Shown here in pieces: positions 9,069 through 17,235 of a stretch of 64,000 nucleotides of DNA. Positions within the stretch are counted from its first letter, which is position 1. Every line of letters begins with the position of its first letter. Made by a program: the position numbers and the translations under genes. Origin of the DNA: Acetobacterium wieringae (lineage in GTDB: Bacteria; Bacillota; Clostridia; Eubacteriales; Eubacteriaceae); assembly GCF_026646375.1 (NCBI RefSeq), contig NZ_JAIPPU010000008.1:1-64000 (forward strand), in the 5' to 3' direction. The notes below the pieces were generated by a model that saw only the letters and a program-made list of their open reading frames with translations, was not told the origin of the DNA and ran no database searches.

Positions 9069-9851
9069 ATGAATTTAAAGACTAAGAAGATAATAATCGG
9101 GACAATCGGTGTTGGTTTAACAATACTCGTGTTAGCTTTGGTCAATAGTTTTACCGGGAATCCGATAGCTAACGGATTGGCGAGAAAAGGGGCGCAGCAC
9201 TATATGGACACCCATTACAGTGATTTAAATCTTTCGATTGCGAAGAGCGCGTATAGTTTTAAGGATGGCTCATACTACGTATCGGTGCAGTCAAATACAA
9301 GCAAGGATACCGCATTTAACATTTACGTTGACAGCTACGGAAACGTGAGGAGTGATAACTACCAGTACGAGGTTGAAAATAATTTTACCACTTTTCGAAG
9401 ATTAGATAAAGAGTTGCGAGAAAAATCAATTGAGCTGATTGATGGCAAGTTGGATTATGACTTTGATTATATTGCATTTCGTTTTGTCAAGGAAGCGAAT
9501 TTCTTGTTACTTGAGCGCGACATGCAAGTGGATATCCACAATCCGCCACTGCCTATTACGATCGATGTGACGTTGTTTAGTGAAGATGTTTCCTATGATA
9601 AAATTGCTGAAGTTTCCAAAGCTTTGGAAACCATCTTAGTTGAAAACGACATTCCCATTGTTGACTACAATATTCGTATTTTGCCATTGTCCGATAAACC
9701 GCAAAATAAAGATCAAGCGGTTTCGTGGGTCAATTCACTTTCGATTTCTGATTTCCCGACAGCGCTAATGAATTCGGAAAATCTGTCACAGGTGATGGAT
9801 CAGTTTGAAATGAACCGGGTCAATGAGGTAAATGAAAAAGATAAAAAATGA
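9069..9851 (+). CDS. YfjL-like membrane-anchored protein
   Basis: 260 residues from the ATG after AAGGGAGCGAG; upstream in-frame starts lack a site. One N-terminal membrane helix (IIIGTIGVGLTILVLALVNS) followed by FTGNPIANGLARKGAQHYMD and a DLNLSIAKSAYSFKDGSYYV segment, the pattern I associate with the YfjL-like family of Gram-positive bacteria. The rest is an exported alpha/beta domain of unknown function. No partner gene is apparent. Confidence 0.65.
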   Translation: MNLKTKKIIIGTIGVGLTILVLALVNSFTGNPIANGLARKGAQHYMDTHYSDLNLSIAKSAYSFKDGSYYVSVQSNTSKDTAFNIYVDSYGNVRSDNYQYEVENNFTTFRRLDKELREKSIELIDGKLDYDFDYIAFRFVKEANFLLLERDMQVDIHNPPLPITIDVTLFSEDVSYDKIAEVSKALETILVENDIPIVDYNIRILPLSDKPQNKDQAVSWVNSLSISDFPTALMNSENLSQVMDQFEMNRVNEVNEKDKK

Positions 9852-10010
9852 ATGAGTATCAAGAAGATGGTTATTGTGTGGTTGTGAATTCTGTCTAATA
9901 CAGAAATTGTCAGAGATAAGTTTGTAATTGCGGTCTGCCTATCAGTAACTACCATTGCTCAATCTGATGAAAAAATGATCTTACATCACATAGGGGAGTA
10001 TCCACCAATT

Positions 10011-10088
10011 GAGACGGTACTGGGGAAAGCAATGGGGGCACTGTTTGGTTACAAATGGTTTCAAAATATTGTGAGACCAAAAGGCTGA
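10011..10088 (+). pseudogene. C-terminal scrap of a paralogue of the membrane protein at 14.3 kb
   Basis: The last codons read MGALFGYKWFQNIVRPKG followed by a stop. They match ALGALFGVKWFQNIVKPKG at the end of the intact gene at 14305-14676, and DNA similarity is obvious over about 60 nt. Everything upstream of the match is lost. Confidence 0.7.
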
Positions 10089-10150
10089 TGGATGGTATAA
10101 TTAATGAAATATGGGTCAGTTTGTGATAAACACAAGTCGATGAAATGTAA

Positions 10151-10212
10151 AAAACAGCACCTTTGTCAAACCGGAATATGACGAACGAAACGTCCTCGAG
10201 TCATGCCTGTGT
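10151..10212 (+). repeat. REP-like dispersed repeat, copy B
   Basis: Contains GGAATATGACGAACGAAACG and then TCCTCGAGTCATG. It is alignable with copy A over about 60 nt. It sits directly upstream of the TfoX-like gene. Confidence 0.6.
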
Positions 10213-10312
10213 CACGTGATGGTAAACGGCTAAAGCGGGCACTGGTTAAATTAATTGGCGCGTAAGGTAGTTTGTCGGCTTGTATCTGACCAGAATATAA
10301 AAGGAGACAAAA

Positions 10313-10648
10313 ATGGCAACCAGTAAGGAATTTGCAGAGTATGTTTGTGATCAACTAATGGCAGCGGGAAACGTCAGCTGCAGAAAAATGTTTGGCGAAT
10401 ATGGCGTTTATCTTGACGAAAAAATTGTGGGTCTGATCTGCGATAATCAGTTTTTTTTAAAGAAAACCGAAGTGGGGCGGTCCATGATCGAAGAACACCT
10501 GACAACCGTTGAGGAGGGGCTTCCATACCCCGGGGCCAAACCACAGTTTTTGATTGAATCATTGGATGACCGGGAGTGGCTGGGGGAATTGTTGCAGGCC
10601 AGCTATCAGGAACTGCCAATGCCCAAACCCAAGAAAAAGAAAAAATGA
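10313..10648 (+). CDS. TfoX/Sxy N-terminal domain protein
   Basis: 111 residues with AAAGGAGAC before the ATG. The sequence MFGEYGVYLDEKIVGLICDNQFFLK is the signature of the TfoX N-terminal domain (about residues 10-100). The C-terminal domain of enteric TfoX is absent, and the protein ends in a basic tail (PKPKKKKK). In enterics TfoX activates competence genes; stand-alone N-domain proteins are widespread in Firmicutes and their role is unknown. Its stop overlaps the start of the next gene. Confidence 0.85.
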   Translation: MATSKEFAEYVCDQLMAAGNVSCRKMFGEYGVYLDEKIVGLICDNQFFLKKTEVGRSMIEEHLTTVEEGLPYPGAKPQFLIESLDDREWLGELLQASYQELPMPKPKKKKK

Positions 10649-11097
10649 TGAATCAGCAAGTGTATAAAAAGACTTACAAACCACTTATTTTGTGGCTGCT
10701 GTTCTTTCTGGCAGCAAGCACCCTGATGCCAATGGGGATCAACAGAATAATGCAGGAACACTTAAAGATTACTTGGGGGGCGGGTGCTGAGGTTAAAATG
10801 ATCCTGATGTTCATGGTGCTTGCCATTGATGGATTAATGTGGATGATTTATGCCGGTGAATATGTCTACTGGATTAATGGCGGGCCCAGCTTTGAGGAAG
10901 CAAAAGCAGCGGGCAGTGAAAAAAGAAAAGCATATGCAGGGGCGCATTTAAAGGTGTTTTTAAAAATGACATTACTTTGCTGTATCTACCTTGCAATCAG
11001 TTTGCTTTTTCGATTTCCGATGGGGATTGATATTGTTGCGATCACAGCAGCTGTTGTTGGCGCAGCGATTAAGACCATGCCGATTCGCTTTGATTAA
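10645..11097 (+). CDS. Small four-helix membrane protein, unknown function
   Basis: 150 residues starting at an ATG that overlaps the tfoX-like stop (or the next ATG, 10648), so translation is probably coupled. Hydrophobic segments lie at about residues 14-35, 52-80, 108-125 and 128-145; between the second and third is a charged loop (FEEAKAAGSEKRKAYAGAH). No conserved catalytic motif seen and no family recognised. It is transcribed with the TfoX-like gene. Confidence 0.7.
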   Translation: MMNQQVYKKTYKPLILWLLFFLAASTLMPMGINRIMQEHLKITWGAGAEVKMILMFMVLAIDGLMWMIYAGEYVYWINGGPSFEEAKAAGSEKRKAYAGAHLKVFLKMTLLCCIYLAISLLFRFPMGIDIVAITAAVVGAAIKTMPIRFD

Positions 11098-11169
11098 AAT
11101 CGTTGGTCACATTTGATGTGAGGCAGTCACAGCCAATCTGCCATAGCGGCGATATATTGTTTTTAACGA

Positions 11170-11242
11170 CATTAAAGCTTCGACAATCCGAAACAATCAG
11201 CGCAATGAAATCTTCATGATGCGCCAAACAACCGCAGCGTGA
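11170..11242 (+). pseudogene. Tail fragment of a second DUF305 gene
   Basis: Reads STIRNNQRNEIFMMRQ in frame to a stop. It is closely similar in DNA and protein to TIRDNQRNEIFMMRRWL at the end of the DUF305 gene at 6339-6971. Only the last helix is left. Confidence 0.65.
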
Positions 11243-11280
11243 GGCATCAAACCATCTTTATGGATATTTTTGACGGAAGA

Positions 11281-11314
11281 AAAAAACGGCTAGTGTGTGA
11301 TAGCCGTTTTTTTT
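11281..11314. terminator. Bidirectional terminator with GTGTGTGA loop
   Basis: AAAAACGGCTA, loop GTGTGTGA, TAGCCGTTTTTTTT. It is a perfect stem with T-runs on both strands, between the + strand genes and the convergent glutaredoxin gene. The eight-nucleotide loop is identical to the loops of two hairpins at 43.0-43.2 kb. Confidence 0.85.
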
Positions 11315-11319
11315 ATGCA

Positions 11320-11586
11320 TTAATCCTTTTTCTCGTCAATCAAGTCAGACAGTTCGCCTTCCTCGTCGAGTTTTTTCAGGTCCGAAAAGCCGCCAATACA
11401 GGTCTCCCCGATAAAAATAAAGGGGACGCTATAGTGATGGGTTTCTGCCTGTAACTGATAACGCAGGTCATCATTCTTAAAAATATCAACATCGGTGTAG
11501 GCAATTCCTCGTTCATCAAGCAGTTTTTTGGCACCATTGGAATACGGACAAAACGGCCAGGTATACAATTTTATTTCTTTTTTCAT
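11320..11586 (-). CDS. Glutaredoxin-like thioredoxin-fold protein
   Basis: 88 residues, strong AAAGGAGAC site. It has the glutaredoxin fold: KLYTWPFCPYSNGAKKLL (CPYS active site, so a monothiol-type pair with Ser in the second position), the cis-Pro segment YSVPFIFIGE and the glutathione/dithiol-binding GGFSDL. It probably reduces disulfides or mixed disulfides in the cytosol. In clostridia without glutathione the partner would be another thiol or a thioredoxin reductase. Confidence 0.85.
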   Translation of the reverse strand: MKKEIKLYTWPFCPYSNGAKKLLDERGIAYTDVDIFKNDDLRYQLQAETHHYSVPFIFIGETCIGGFSDLKKLDEEGELSDLIDEKKD

Positions 11587-11830
11587 GGGTCTCCTTTCTT
11601 TACATCATCAGGGATCAATGTGATGGTATTATTCTACCCACCACTGGTCACTTAAAACGCCAGTATTTTTCAAAAAAACGTTTCAAAAACCGAGTGGCAA
11701 AACGGAGATATTCAAAAACGGAGAAAAATAAAACAGGTTATCAAACAGTTTAGGATAAACCGAGTTAATACGGTAAATGAAGGCGCTAAAAGTGAACACA
11801 TACCCGGAAGAGAGCAGTTGTTAAGAATAA

Positions 11831-12195
11831 TAAAATGGCTGTTTTGGATTCGTCGGAATCGGGAGTACAATCGCTTTTATGACGGCTATACCGGGTATTA
11901 TTCTTCAGATTATAGTGGTGCCGCTGCTGGTTTTCGCGCTGGAAAAATCAGGCGTGATGATTCCCTATTTAATGGAGTCGGAGATAATCCTGGCGATCGA
12001 TCTATCCGACCAAATGATTGCTCAGGCACGGGCTAAATGTCCATTGCCATTCGTCTGTTTTGACAATGTCGATTTTTACCGGCTTCAGACAATGGCTTTG
12101 ACGTGGCTATTGCCTATAGCGCATATCCGCATTTTAAGGATAAACCAGGGTTTTCCAAAAAACTGGCTGATTCATTGGTAGCAGGGGGGCCGATC
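11831..12195 (+). pseudogene. Fused remnants of an ECF-type transporter subunit and a SAM methyltransferase
   Basis: In one frame GFVGIGSTIAFMTAIPGIIL and then VVPLLVFALEKSGVM resembles the C-terminal helix region of an ECF transporter S component. It runs without a break into IILAIDLSDQMIAQARAK, a class I methyltransferase motif. After a frameshift near 12090 comes FDVAIAYSAYPHFKDKPG and LADSLVAGG, also methyltransferase-like. I read this as a deletion fusing two genes followed by frame loss. It runs up to the end of the convergent gene at 12208. Confidence 0.55.
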
Positions 12196-12207
12196 GGCGC
12201 CCGAGTG

Positions 12208-12912
12208 TTACGCTTGCCGGGATATGTTCATATGGTGGCGGATATTGTTTTTATTAAAAGACGCCAGCAGGTCATCCAGCTGTCGTTCCATCGTTTGAAT
12301 CACCTGTTCCTCGTCCTGATAGCTAATCACTTTAAAGACACTCTCAATCTCAACGATGCCATAGTTGTTGTTTAGCTGCTTGTTCAAAAACGCATTCATC
12401 AGACTGTCGGCGACGGACTTTAAGACGTCGACATTTTTATCAATCGCTTTGATCTGATCAATCGTTTTACCCCGATTGATCAGAAAATCCAGCTGGGTGA
12501 TGCTGATCAGGTAGGACGCACTGTAAAAACTCAGCCATTCGCGAACCTGCCGGTTAAACGCCTGTTTTTCAACGGTTTCAATCAGTTTTTCAGGCGTCAG
12601 CCCGTTATAGTCAATGTTGTCGAGCAGCAGCAACTTAAAATTGACATTGAGTTTTCTGGCATTATTCCAGATTTCGGCAATCAACCGTCGGCGTTCGGTG
12701 GCATAACTGACAATTGCGACAATCAGACTGACGAGCGATCCGGTAAAGATGCCAAAAAGAAACGAATTGTAGTTATCGAGGTTATTAAGAATATGACTTT
12801 TAAACGGGTCGACAATTAAATCGGGGATTATATCGTCAATCGCAAAAATCGCAATTGCAGATAAAACCGTTAAAACCAGGGTCACAATCGTACTGTACTT
12901 AAATGTCTTCAT
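12208..12912 (-). CDS. Two-helix membrane protein with cytoplasmic helical domain, unknown function
   Basis: 234 residues from the ATG of MKTFKYS (TGGAGCG upstream; an in-frame TTG six bases earlier is less likely). Transmembrane segments lie at about residues 9-28 and 48-68, followed by a roughly 160-residue, mostly helical cytoplasmic domain beginning ATERRRLIAEIWNNARKL. The architecture is like the gene at 31221-31961 but I see no sequence similarity. No function assigned. Confidence 0.6.
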   Translation of the reverse strand: MKTFKYSTIVTLVLTVLSAIAIFAIDDIIPDLIVDPFKSHILNNLDNYNSFLFGIFTGSLVSLIVAIVSYATERRRLIAEIWNNARKLNVNFKLLLLDNIDYNGLTPEKLIETVEKQAFNRQVREWLSFYSASYLISITQLDFLINRGKTIDQIKAIDKNVDVLKSVADSLMNAFLNKQLNNNYGIVEIESVFKVISYQDEEQVIQTMERQLDDLLASFNKNNIRHHMNISRQA

Positions 12913-13145
12913 AAACAACGCTCCAGATTTTTTTATTTATTATAACTAAGTTTATTTTGATTGTAAATCTATTGATTAAAATAAAATTCGTAAAAGCGAA
13001 GGTTATCAGTAAGGATTTTGGCGAGTTTGATAAACCCTGCAGGCGTTGCGTTATCAAGGTGTGTTGAACTGTCAAATTTGTTGTCACTGTGGAATGCGGA
13101 TGCGTGTTGATTTTGACAACCATACTCTGCGCAATGTACAAGCGG

Positions 13146-13709
13146 TCAACGTGTATATTTAATATACTCGCCGGAAATGGTTGAAATGGGACAGATGGTG
13201 CACCAGGTGCGTGGTTTATAAACCAGGGACAGAATCACACCGATAAACGTGGTGGTCATCATCATGGAATAAAAACGGTAGGACAGATGCGTCAACCAGG
13301 CTGGTAGCCTTTCAAATGTGATCAATTGAGGCATTTCAAATGGCAGGGGAATCACAATCAGAAAACGCAGGTATTCCAAAGCGGGTGAAAAGCCCAGTCC
13401 AACACGAATGGTGGTCATGGTGATAATGGTTAGACTGATGCCAAAATAGATAAGCATAATCCATTTCATCTTACCCTGGATAAAAAAAGCTGGCGTTTTC
13501 AACGATAATTTCGAAGTAAGTTTGCCAGTTTTGTTCAGCAGACTGGCCCGGGGGCAGTAGCCTTGGCACCAGGTTTTTTTACGGTTTCTAAACAATAAAA
13601 TAAAGGGCAGCATCATACAGATGAGACCTAAAATGGCGAAGTGAATATTGATAAATCCCAAAGTAAAATAAGTCAGTACCAGGAGAAATAAGAATCGATT
13701 ATTTTTCAT
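13146..13709 (-). CDS. Membrane-bound 4Fe-4S protein (NapH/YccM-like)
   Basis: 187 residues with about four membrane helices. Cysteine motifs flank the membrane part: KKTWCQGYCPRASLL (CxxxCPR) near residue 48 and RTWCTICPISTISG (CxxCP) near the C-terminus, the arrangement of NapH/NosR/YccM-type polyferredoxins, but with only two Cys pairs visible. It is probably an electron-transfer membrane subunit with an unknown partner. AAGGTG precedes the ATG. A 53-residue gene lies 17 nt upstream in the same direction. Confidence 0.7.
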   Translation of the reverse strand: MKNNRFLFLLVLTYFTLGFINIHFAILGLICMMLPFILLFRNRKKTWCQGYCPRASLLNKTGKLTSKLSLKTPAFFIQGKMKWIMLIYFGISLTIITMTTIRVGLGFSPALEYLRFLIVIPLPFEMPQLITFERLPAWLTHLSYRFYSMMMTTTFIGVILSLVYKPRTWCTICPISTISGEYIKYTR

Positions 13710-13726
13710 ACAACAGCACCTTCACT

Positions 13727-13888
13727 TTAAAACGAAGAACGGATCATAAAACCGGGACTGGTTCCATAAATCCCATTTCGATGCAGTTTGTCAGTAATGG
13801 GGTAACTGCCGTTGAGGTAGCCAAGCCGTTTGTAGCAAAGAAGCCCCAGTGCGCCTTTGACACGTGAGTCGATTATTTTGATATACAT
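13727..13888 (-). CDS. Small protein upstream of the membrane Fe-S protein
   Basis: 53 residues, MYIKIIDSRVKGALGLLCYK to the C-terminal GIYGTSPGFMIRSSF. The start is set by a strong CGGAGG site 6 nt upstream. No membrane segment and one Cys. Only 17 nt separate it from the Fe-S gene, so they are very likely co-transcribed. Family not recognised. Confidence 0.6.
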   Translation of the reverse strand: MYIKIIDSRVKGALGLLCYKRLGYLNGSYPITDKLHRNGIYGTSPGFMIRSSF

Positions 13889-14125
13889 TTTTACCTCCGA
13901 AAAAATTTGATGGGTCAAGTGAATGTCTCTTATTGTATCAAAGGCTTTTTTTGAAATCGGTGATTAGATCACAGTAAATAAACGGATAGTTCAGAAGCCC
14001 TGATGCCAGGGGGACTTATGCTGATTTGAGAGATACTCCACAAATGAACCGATGCCAAGTATTTGCAGTTGAATAAAACATCAAATAAGGATATGATTTT
14101 ATCAACTGGAAAGGAGTCGTTGACA

Positions 14126-14209
14126 ATGCCAAATATCAAACCAGTCTCGAACCTAAGAAACGATCCGGAAGTATTGCGGGATGTTGCGGTGGCAAACCAG
14201 TTTTTTTAA
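14126..14209 (+). pseudogene. Truncated Phd/YefM-type antitoxin, copy 1
   Basis: MPNIKPVSNLRNDPEVLRDV is the N-terminal DNA-binding part typical of Phd/YefM antitoxins. The frame stops after residue 27, but PVFLTK, the next conserved motif, is present in a shifted frame, so the gene was broken by frameshift. About 130 nt, including the upstream region from about 14065, are duplicated at 18455-18590. No toxin follows. Confidence 0.7.
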
Positions 14210-14304
14210 CAAAAATAGTCGAGCCATGGGAAGATCACTGGCATTGGCAAAGACAACAAAAAAGGCTCTGTTTATTGAAAATGAAAAAGGAGGGATCAGA
14301 AATA

Positions 14305-14676
14305 ATGAAAGACAGAAAAAATATTCTATTTCTTGCCATTGGCGTGCTACTCTCAGTAGTTTCGAAACTGTTGCAATTTGTTTATCAAGCGAAGATTGGG
14401 GACTTCATTGTTATACCGGCAGCGGTATTTTTTGTGTTGGCGATTTTGCACTCGTTGCCAGCTTTTAAAGCCCTGTATCGCACCGCTAAAGGAGCCCGAC
14501 AAGCCAATATTATGGCAACCCTGGCTTGTTCGGCAGTGGTGTCATTTCAGATTATGATGATCCTGATTATTGGCAATAGCAATTGGTTGGGGTTGTTGCT
14601 GCTGGTGCCATTTATAGCACTGGGAGCTCTGTTTGGGGTTAAATGGTTTCAAAACATTGTGAAGCCAAAAGGCTGA
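14305..14676 (+). CDS. Small four-helix membrane protein, unknown function
   Basis: 123 residues from the ATG of MKDRKNILFLAIG, with AAGGAGGG 10 nt upstream. Four hydrophobic helices at about residues 8-25, 36-52, 70-90 and 93-112, ending FGVKWFQNIVKPKG. A C-terminal scrap of a paralogue lies at 10011-10088. No family recognised. Confidence 0.7.
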   Translation: MKDRKNILFLAIGVLLSVVSKLLQFVYQAKIGDFIVIPAAVFFVLAILHSLPAFKALYRTAKGARQANIMATLACSAVVSFQIMMILIIGNSNWLGLLLLVPFIALGALFGVKWFQNIVKPKG

Positions 14677-14684
14677 GGTGGAGG

Positions 14685-14725
14685 AGGTTCGTTGGCAGAT
14701 TTAGCGGGAAGAACAAACGTTGTTA
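14685..14725 (+). pseudogene. Short duplicated fragment of the SOUL gene
   Basis: The DNA GGTTCGTTGGCAGATTTAGC and the following GGGAAGAACAAACG match the inside of the SOUL-family gene (about 18090-18131) with few changes, in the same orientation on the + strand. It is 40-odd nt of recombination debris with no coding capacity of its own. Confidence 0.6.
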
Positions 14726-14858
14726 CAATCCTTTCCGATAAGTGTTGCGGGTTTAGAGAATTTCAGCGATTCTGAAACGACAAAAAACCTGCCACTCGCT
14801 GGTAACAGGTTTCCGTAATTTTATCTTGATATTTTTGATTAAATTGATAAAAACAACG

Positions 14859-16022
14859 CTACAATTTCATAAAGCGTTTGATTAAAAATCGGGTTGGTTT
14901 ATAATAAAAGCCTTCCATGGTTTTGGCAACTGTCGTCAGCTCATCTCTTATTTTTATATTCTGGGGGCAATGGCTTTCACATTTCCCGCATTTTGAACAA
15001 AGAGATGCATTACTCGTCTGGCTTTTGACACTGGTTTGTATAATATACTTGCTAAGCGCCGCTGTTTTTCCTTCAATCTCCCGATCATTATAGGTTGAGA
15101 AGCACGTAGGAATGTCAACACCTTTCGGACACGGTAAGCAATAATTACATCCGGTACAGGGGATTTTTATCTTTTCGCTAAGTATTTGGGTGACCTGATT
15201 AAACAACCCGAAATCAGCCTCAGTAAAGGCATTGGCTTTCGCCTGGGATGCGACTTTAATGTTTTCTTCAACCATCGCCTGTGAATTCATGCCCGATAAA
15301 ACAACCGTAACTTCGGGATGATTCCAAATCCAACGAAAGGCCCACTCCGCTGGGGAACGCTTCACGTAAGCATTGTCCCACACCTTATAAACTTCCTTGG
15401 GCAGATTGGTAACCAGCTTCCCCCCTCTTAAGGGTTCCATGATCATCACCGGCAACCCTTTGGCAGCAGCATATTCCAAACCGCCTTTGCCAGCCTGTTT
15501 ATTTTCATCCAGAAAATTATATTGGATCATACAAAATTCCCAGTCATAGGCATCCACCAGTTTTATGAATTCATCCCGGCCGCCATGGTATGAAAAACCA
15601 ATATTGATAATCTGTCCGGCCTGTTTTTTTTCCGCAATCCATTTGAGAATCCCTAAATTGACCAGCCGCGTCCAGATATTGACATCGGTTAGCATGTGCA
15701 GAAAATAATAGTCAATACGATCGGTTTGCAGCCGCTCCAGTTCGGCATTGAAAATCTTATCCAGGTCTTCATACTTCTTTACTAAATAGGGCGGCATCTT
15801 GGTGGCAATTTTTACCCGGTCACGATAGCCTTTGGCAAGCACCCGGCCTAAAATCGCTTCGCTTTTGGGATAAATATAGGCGGTGTCAAAATAATTGATG
15901 CCATTTTCAATGGCATAGATGATTTGTTGCTCAACCTCTTTTTCATCTTTGGCAAAACGCATACACCCAAAACCCAGGGCAGAAAGTTTGTCGCCATTTT
16001 TAGGATTGATTCGATAATTCAT
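14859..16022 (-). CDS. Aldo/keto reductase with C-terminal 4Fe-4S ferredoxin domain
   Basis: 387 residues. The N-terminal AKR barrel (1-280) starts MNYRINPKNGDKLSALGFGC and holds the catalytic Asp/Tyr (NYFDTAYIYPKSE), the Lys in KIATKMP and the His in YFLHM. The C-terminal part has two cysteine clusters, CTGCNYCLPCPKG and CSKCGKCESHCPQN, each fit for a 4Fe-4S cluster. Such AKR-ferredoxin fusions are common in anaerobes; substrates are mostly unknown. Its promoter region carries the same TGACT-N4-AGTCA operator as the adjacent TetR gene. Confidence 0.9.
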   Translation of the reverse strand: MNYRINPKNGDKLSALGFGCMRFAKDEKEVEQQIIYAIENGINYFDTAYIYPKSEAILGRVLAKGYRDRVKIATKMPPYLVKKYEDLDKIFNAELERLQTDRIDYYFLHMLTDVNIWTRLVNLGILKWIAEKKQAGQIINIGFSYHGGRDEFIKLVDAYDWEFCMIQYNFLDENKQAGKGGLEYAAAKGLPVMIMEPLRGGKLVTNLPKEVYKVWDNAYVKRSPAEWAFRWIWNHPEVTVVLSGMNSQAMVEENIKVASQAKANAFTEADFGLFNQVTQILSEKIKIPCTGCNYCLPCPKGVDIPTCFSTYNDREIEGKTAALSKYIIQTSVKSQTSNASLCSKCGKCESHCPQNIKIRDELTTVAKTMEGFYYKPTRFLIKRFMKL

Positions 16023-16114
16023 ATACGTAGCTCCTTCATTAATTCATTATAAACGCTTTTGATCAGTATTCTCTGATTTCATTGTATCTTAACTGTGATG
16101 ACGTACAATCAATA

Positions 16115-16128
16115 TGACTGATTAGTCA
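16115..16128. promoter_or_regulatory. Operator-like palindrome upstream of the aldo/keto reductase
   Basis: TGACTGATTAGTCA, a perfect 5-bp inverted repeat with a 4-bp centre. It matches the site at 16765-16778 except at one central base. It lies between the TetR stop and the reductase start. Confidence 0.65.
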
Positions 16129-16145
16129 TTCATTTGCAAAAAAAA

Positions 16146-16706
16146 TTAGTTTTTAATGCTGTCCCATAGAAAATTAAATGACGTTTCAACAAATCCGTCG
16201 TCGGCTGCCAAACTGGGGTTATCAATAAAATAATAGGTGTTCGCATTGAGGATACCCATCAGCAGATTGCTCATATAATCCAGACTGACATTTTTGATAA
16301 TTTCCTGCTCAATTCCTTCGGAAATTAACTCCATGATATTATTAAATTTACTTAACCCTTCTTTCCGGGTGGCTTCCCCGATACAGGAAGCATTACAGAA
16401 CTGTTGAAAAAACAAAAATTCGTCAGTATGATCAAGGCTCCAGCCGATGTAATTAATATAAATCCGTTTGAGTTTGCTTCTGAAAGTCGATTCCTGTTCA
16501 AGACCAAGGGTTAAACGCCGGGTCAAGGATTCTTTGCAGGTCAAATAAAGCACATTAATCAGTTCTTCCTTGCTTCCAAAATAGTTAAACAGTGTCCCGG
16601 TTGCCACCCCAGCCTCTTTTGTAATCCGAGCGGTTGGTGTGTTATCAAAGCCATATAAATTAAAAAGTTTTAAGGCTGCTCTTAATAGTCTGTCGCGCTT
16701 ATCCAA
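16146..16706 (-). CDS. TetR-family transcriptional regulator, probable TTG start
   Basis: About 186 residues. I choose the TTG at 16706 because AGGAGG lies 6 nt before it; a TTG at 16724 is in frame but lacks a site, and the nearby ATG is out of frame. Helix-turn-helix: TPTARITKEAGVATGTLFNY followed by FGSKEELI. The C-terminal domain is that of a generic TetR ligand pocket. Matching palindromes before this gene and before the reductase suggest it represses both. Confidence 0.85.
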   Translation of the reverse strand: MDKRDRLLRAALKLFNLYGFDNTPTARITKEAGVATGTLFNYFGSKEELINVLYLTCKESLTRRLTLGLEQESTFRSKLKRIYINYIGWSLDHTDEFLFFQQFCNASCIGEATRKEGLSKFNNIMELISEGIEQEIIKNVSLDYMSNLLMGILNANTYYFIDNPSLAADDGFVETSFNFLWDSIKN

Positions 16707-16764
16707 TTCATGCCTCCTGACCAATCTTTTTTTGAATCTTGATGATGTTGATTATACTGTAAAA

Positions 16765-16778
16765 TGACTATTCAGTCA
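16765..16778. promoter_or_regulatory. Operator-like palindrome upstream of the TetR gene
   Basis: TGACTATTCAGTCA, which on the minus strand reads TGACTGAATAGTCA. It differs by one central base from the site at 16115-16128. Position fits autoregulation. Confidence 0.65.
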
Positions 16779-16839
16779 ATTTAAATTTCTGACATACTTT
16801 GCTTTTAAACTTTTTTATCTGCCTTCACGAAATAAAAAG

Positions 16840-16983
16840 ATTTGGGATAACCTGCTTGCCTATTGGTCTCATGGCAGATGCAGCTTTCGCAGATCGCCAT
16901 CGTGGATTCGTAGCTTATTCTGGATTTAAAAAAATCGACCCAAATGAAATGGATAACGTTGTTGAAGGAATTGTTGGCAGATA
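16840..16983 (+). pseudogene. Possible C-terminal remnant of a larger gene
   Basis: The frame LMADAAFADRHRGFVAYSGF and then KKIDPNEMDNVVEGI ends at a stop. The ending loosely resembles the C-terminus of PLP-dependent (MocR-type) aminotransferase regulators, but similarity is weak. No start site. Confidence 0.25.
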
Positions 16984-17040
16984 AGCGAACTCAGCGGATC
17001 GTGAAGATTCAAAAGAAAATGGGGGGATTATCCGCCAAGT

Positions 17041-17115
17041 GAGTCGGTTCTGGGGCTGGGAAAGGCGCTTTTGTTAAAGTAATGGACATGACAAACAAAA
17101 CGTCCCCATGTCTCC
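17041..17115 (+). repeat. REP-like dispersed repeat, copy C
   Basis: Core ACATGACAAACAAAACGTCC followed by CCATGTCTCC. The preceding GAGTCGG, GGGAAAGGCG and TTTTGTTAAA segments are shared with copy E at 18.6 kb, so these two belong to one subgroup of about 75 nt. Confidence 0.6.
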
Positions 17116-17235
17116 AAAGTGGTGCCTTTGATTTGAATAATGGGTGAATAAGATGTGTATTGTAATTATATTTAAGGACAATGTCAATAAAATAGGCTAT
17201 AATATCTTTAAATATTAGATAAGGGGTGACAAATT

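Noticed and set aside
10166-10354. Minus-strand open frame over REP-like copy B
   Set aside because: Overlaps the TfoX-like start, no ribosome site, and covers a repeat.
13010-13160. Cys-rich + strand fragments (CRRCVIKVC, NCQICCHCG)
   Set aside because: Different frames, no start, and overlap with the end of the Fe-S gene. Mentioned only as possible debris, not called as a gene.
14786-14815. AACCTG...CAGGTT hairpin after the 14.3 kb gene
   Set aside because: Interrupted stem and no T-run; too weak to call a terminator.
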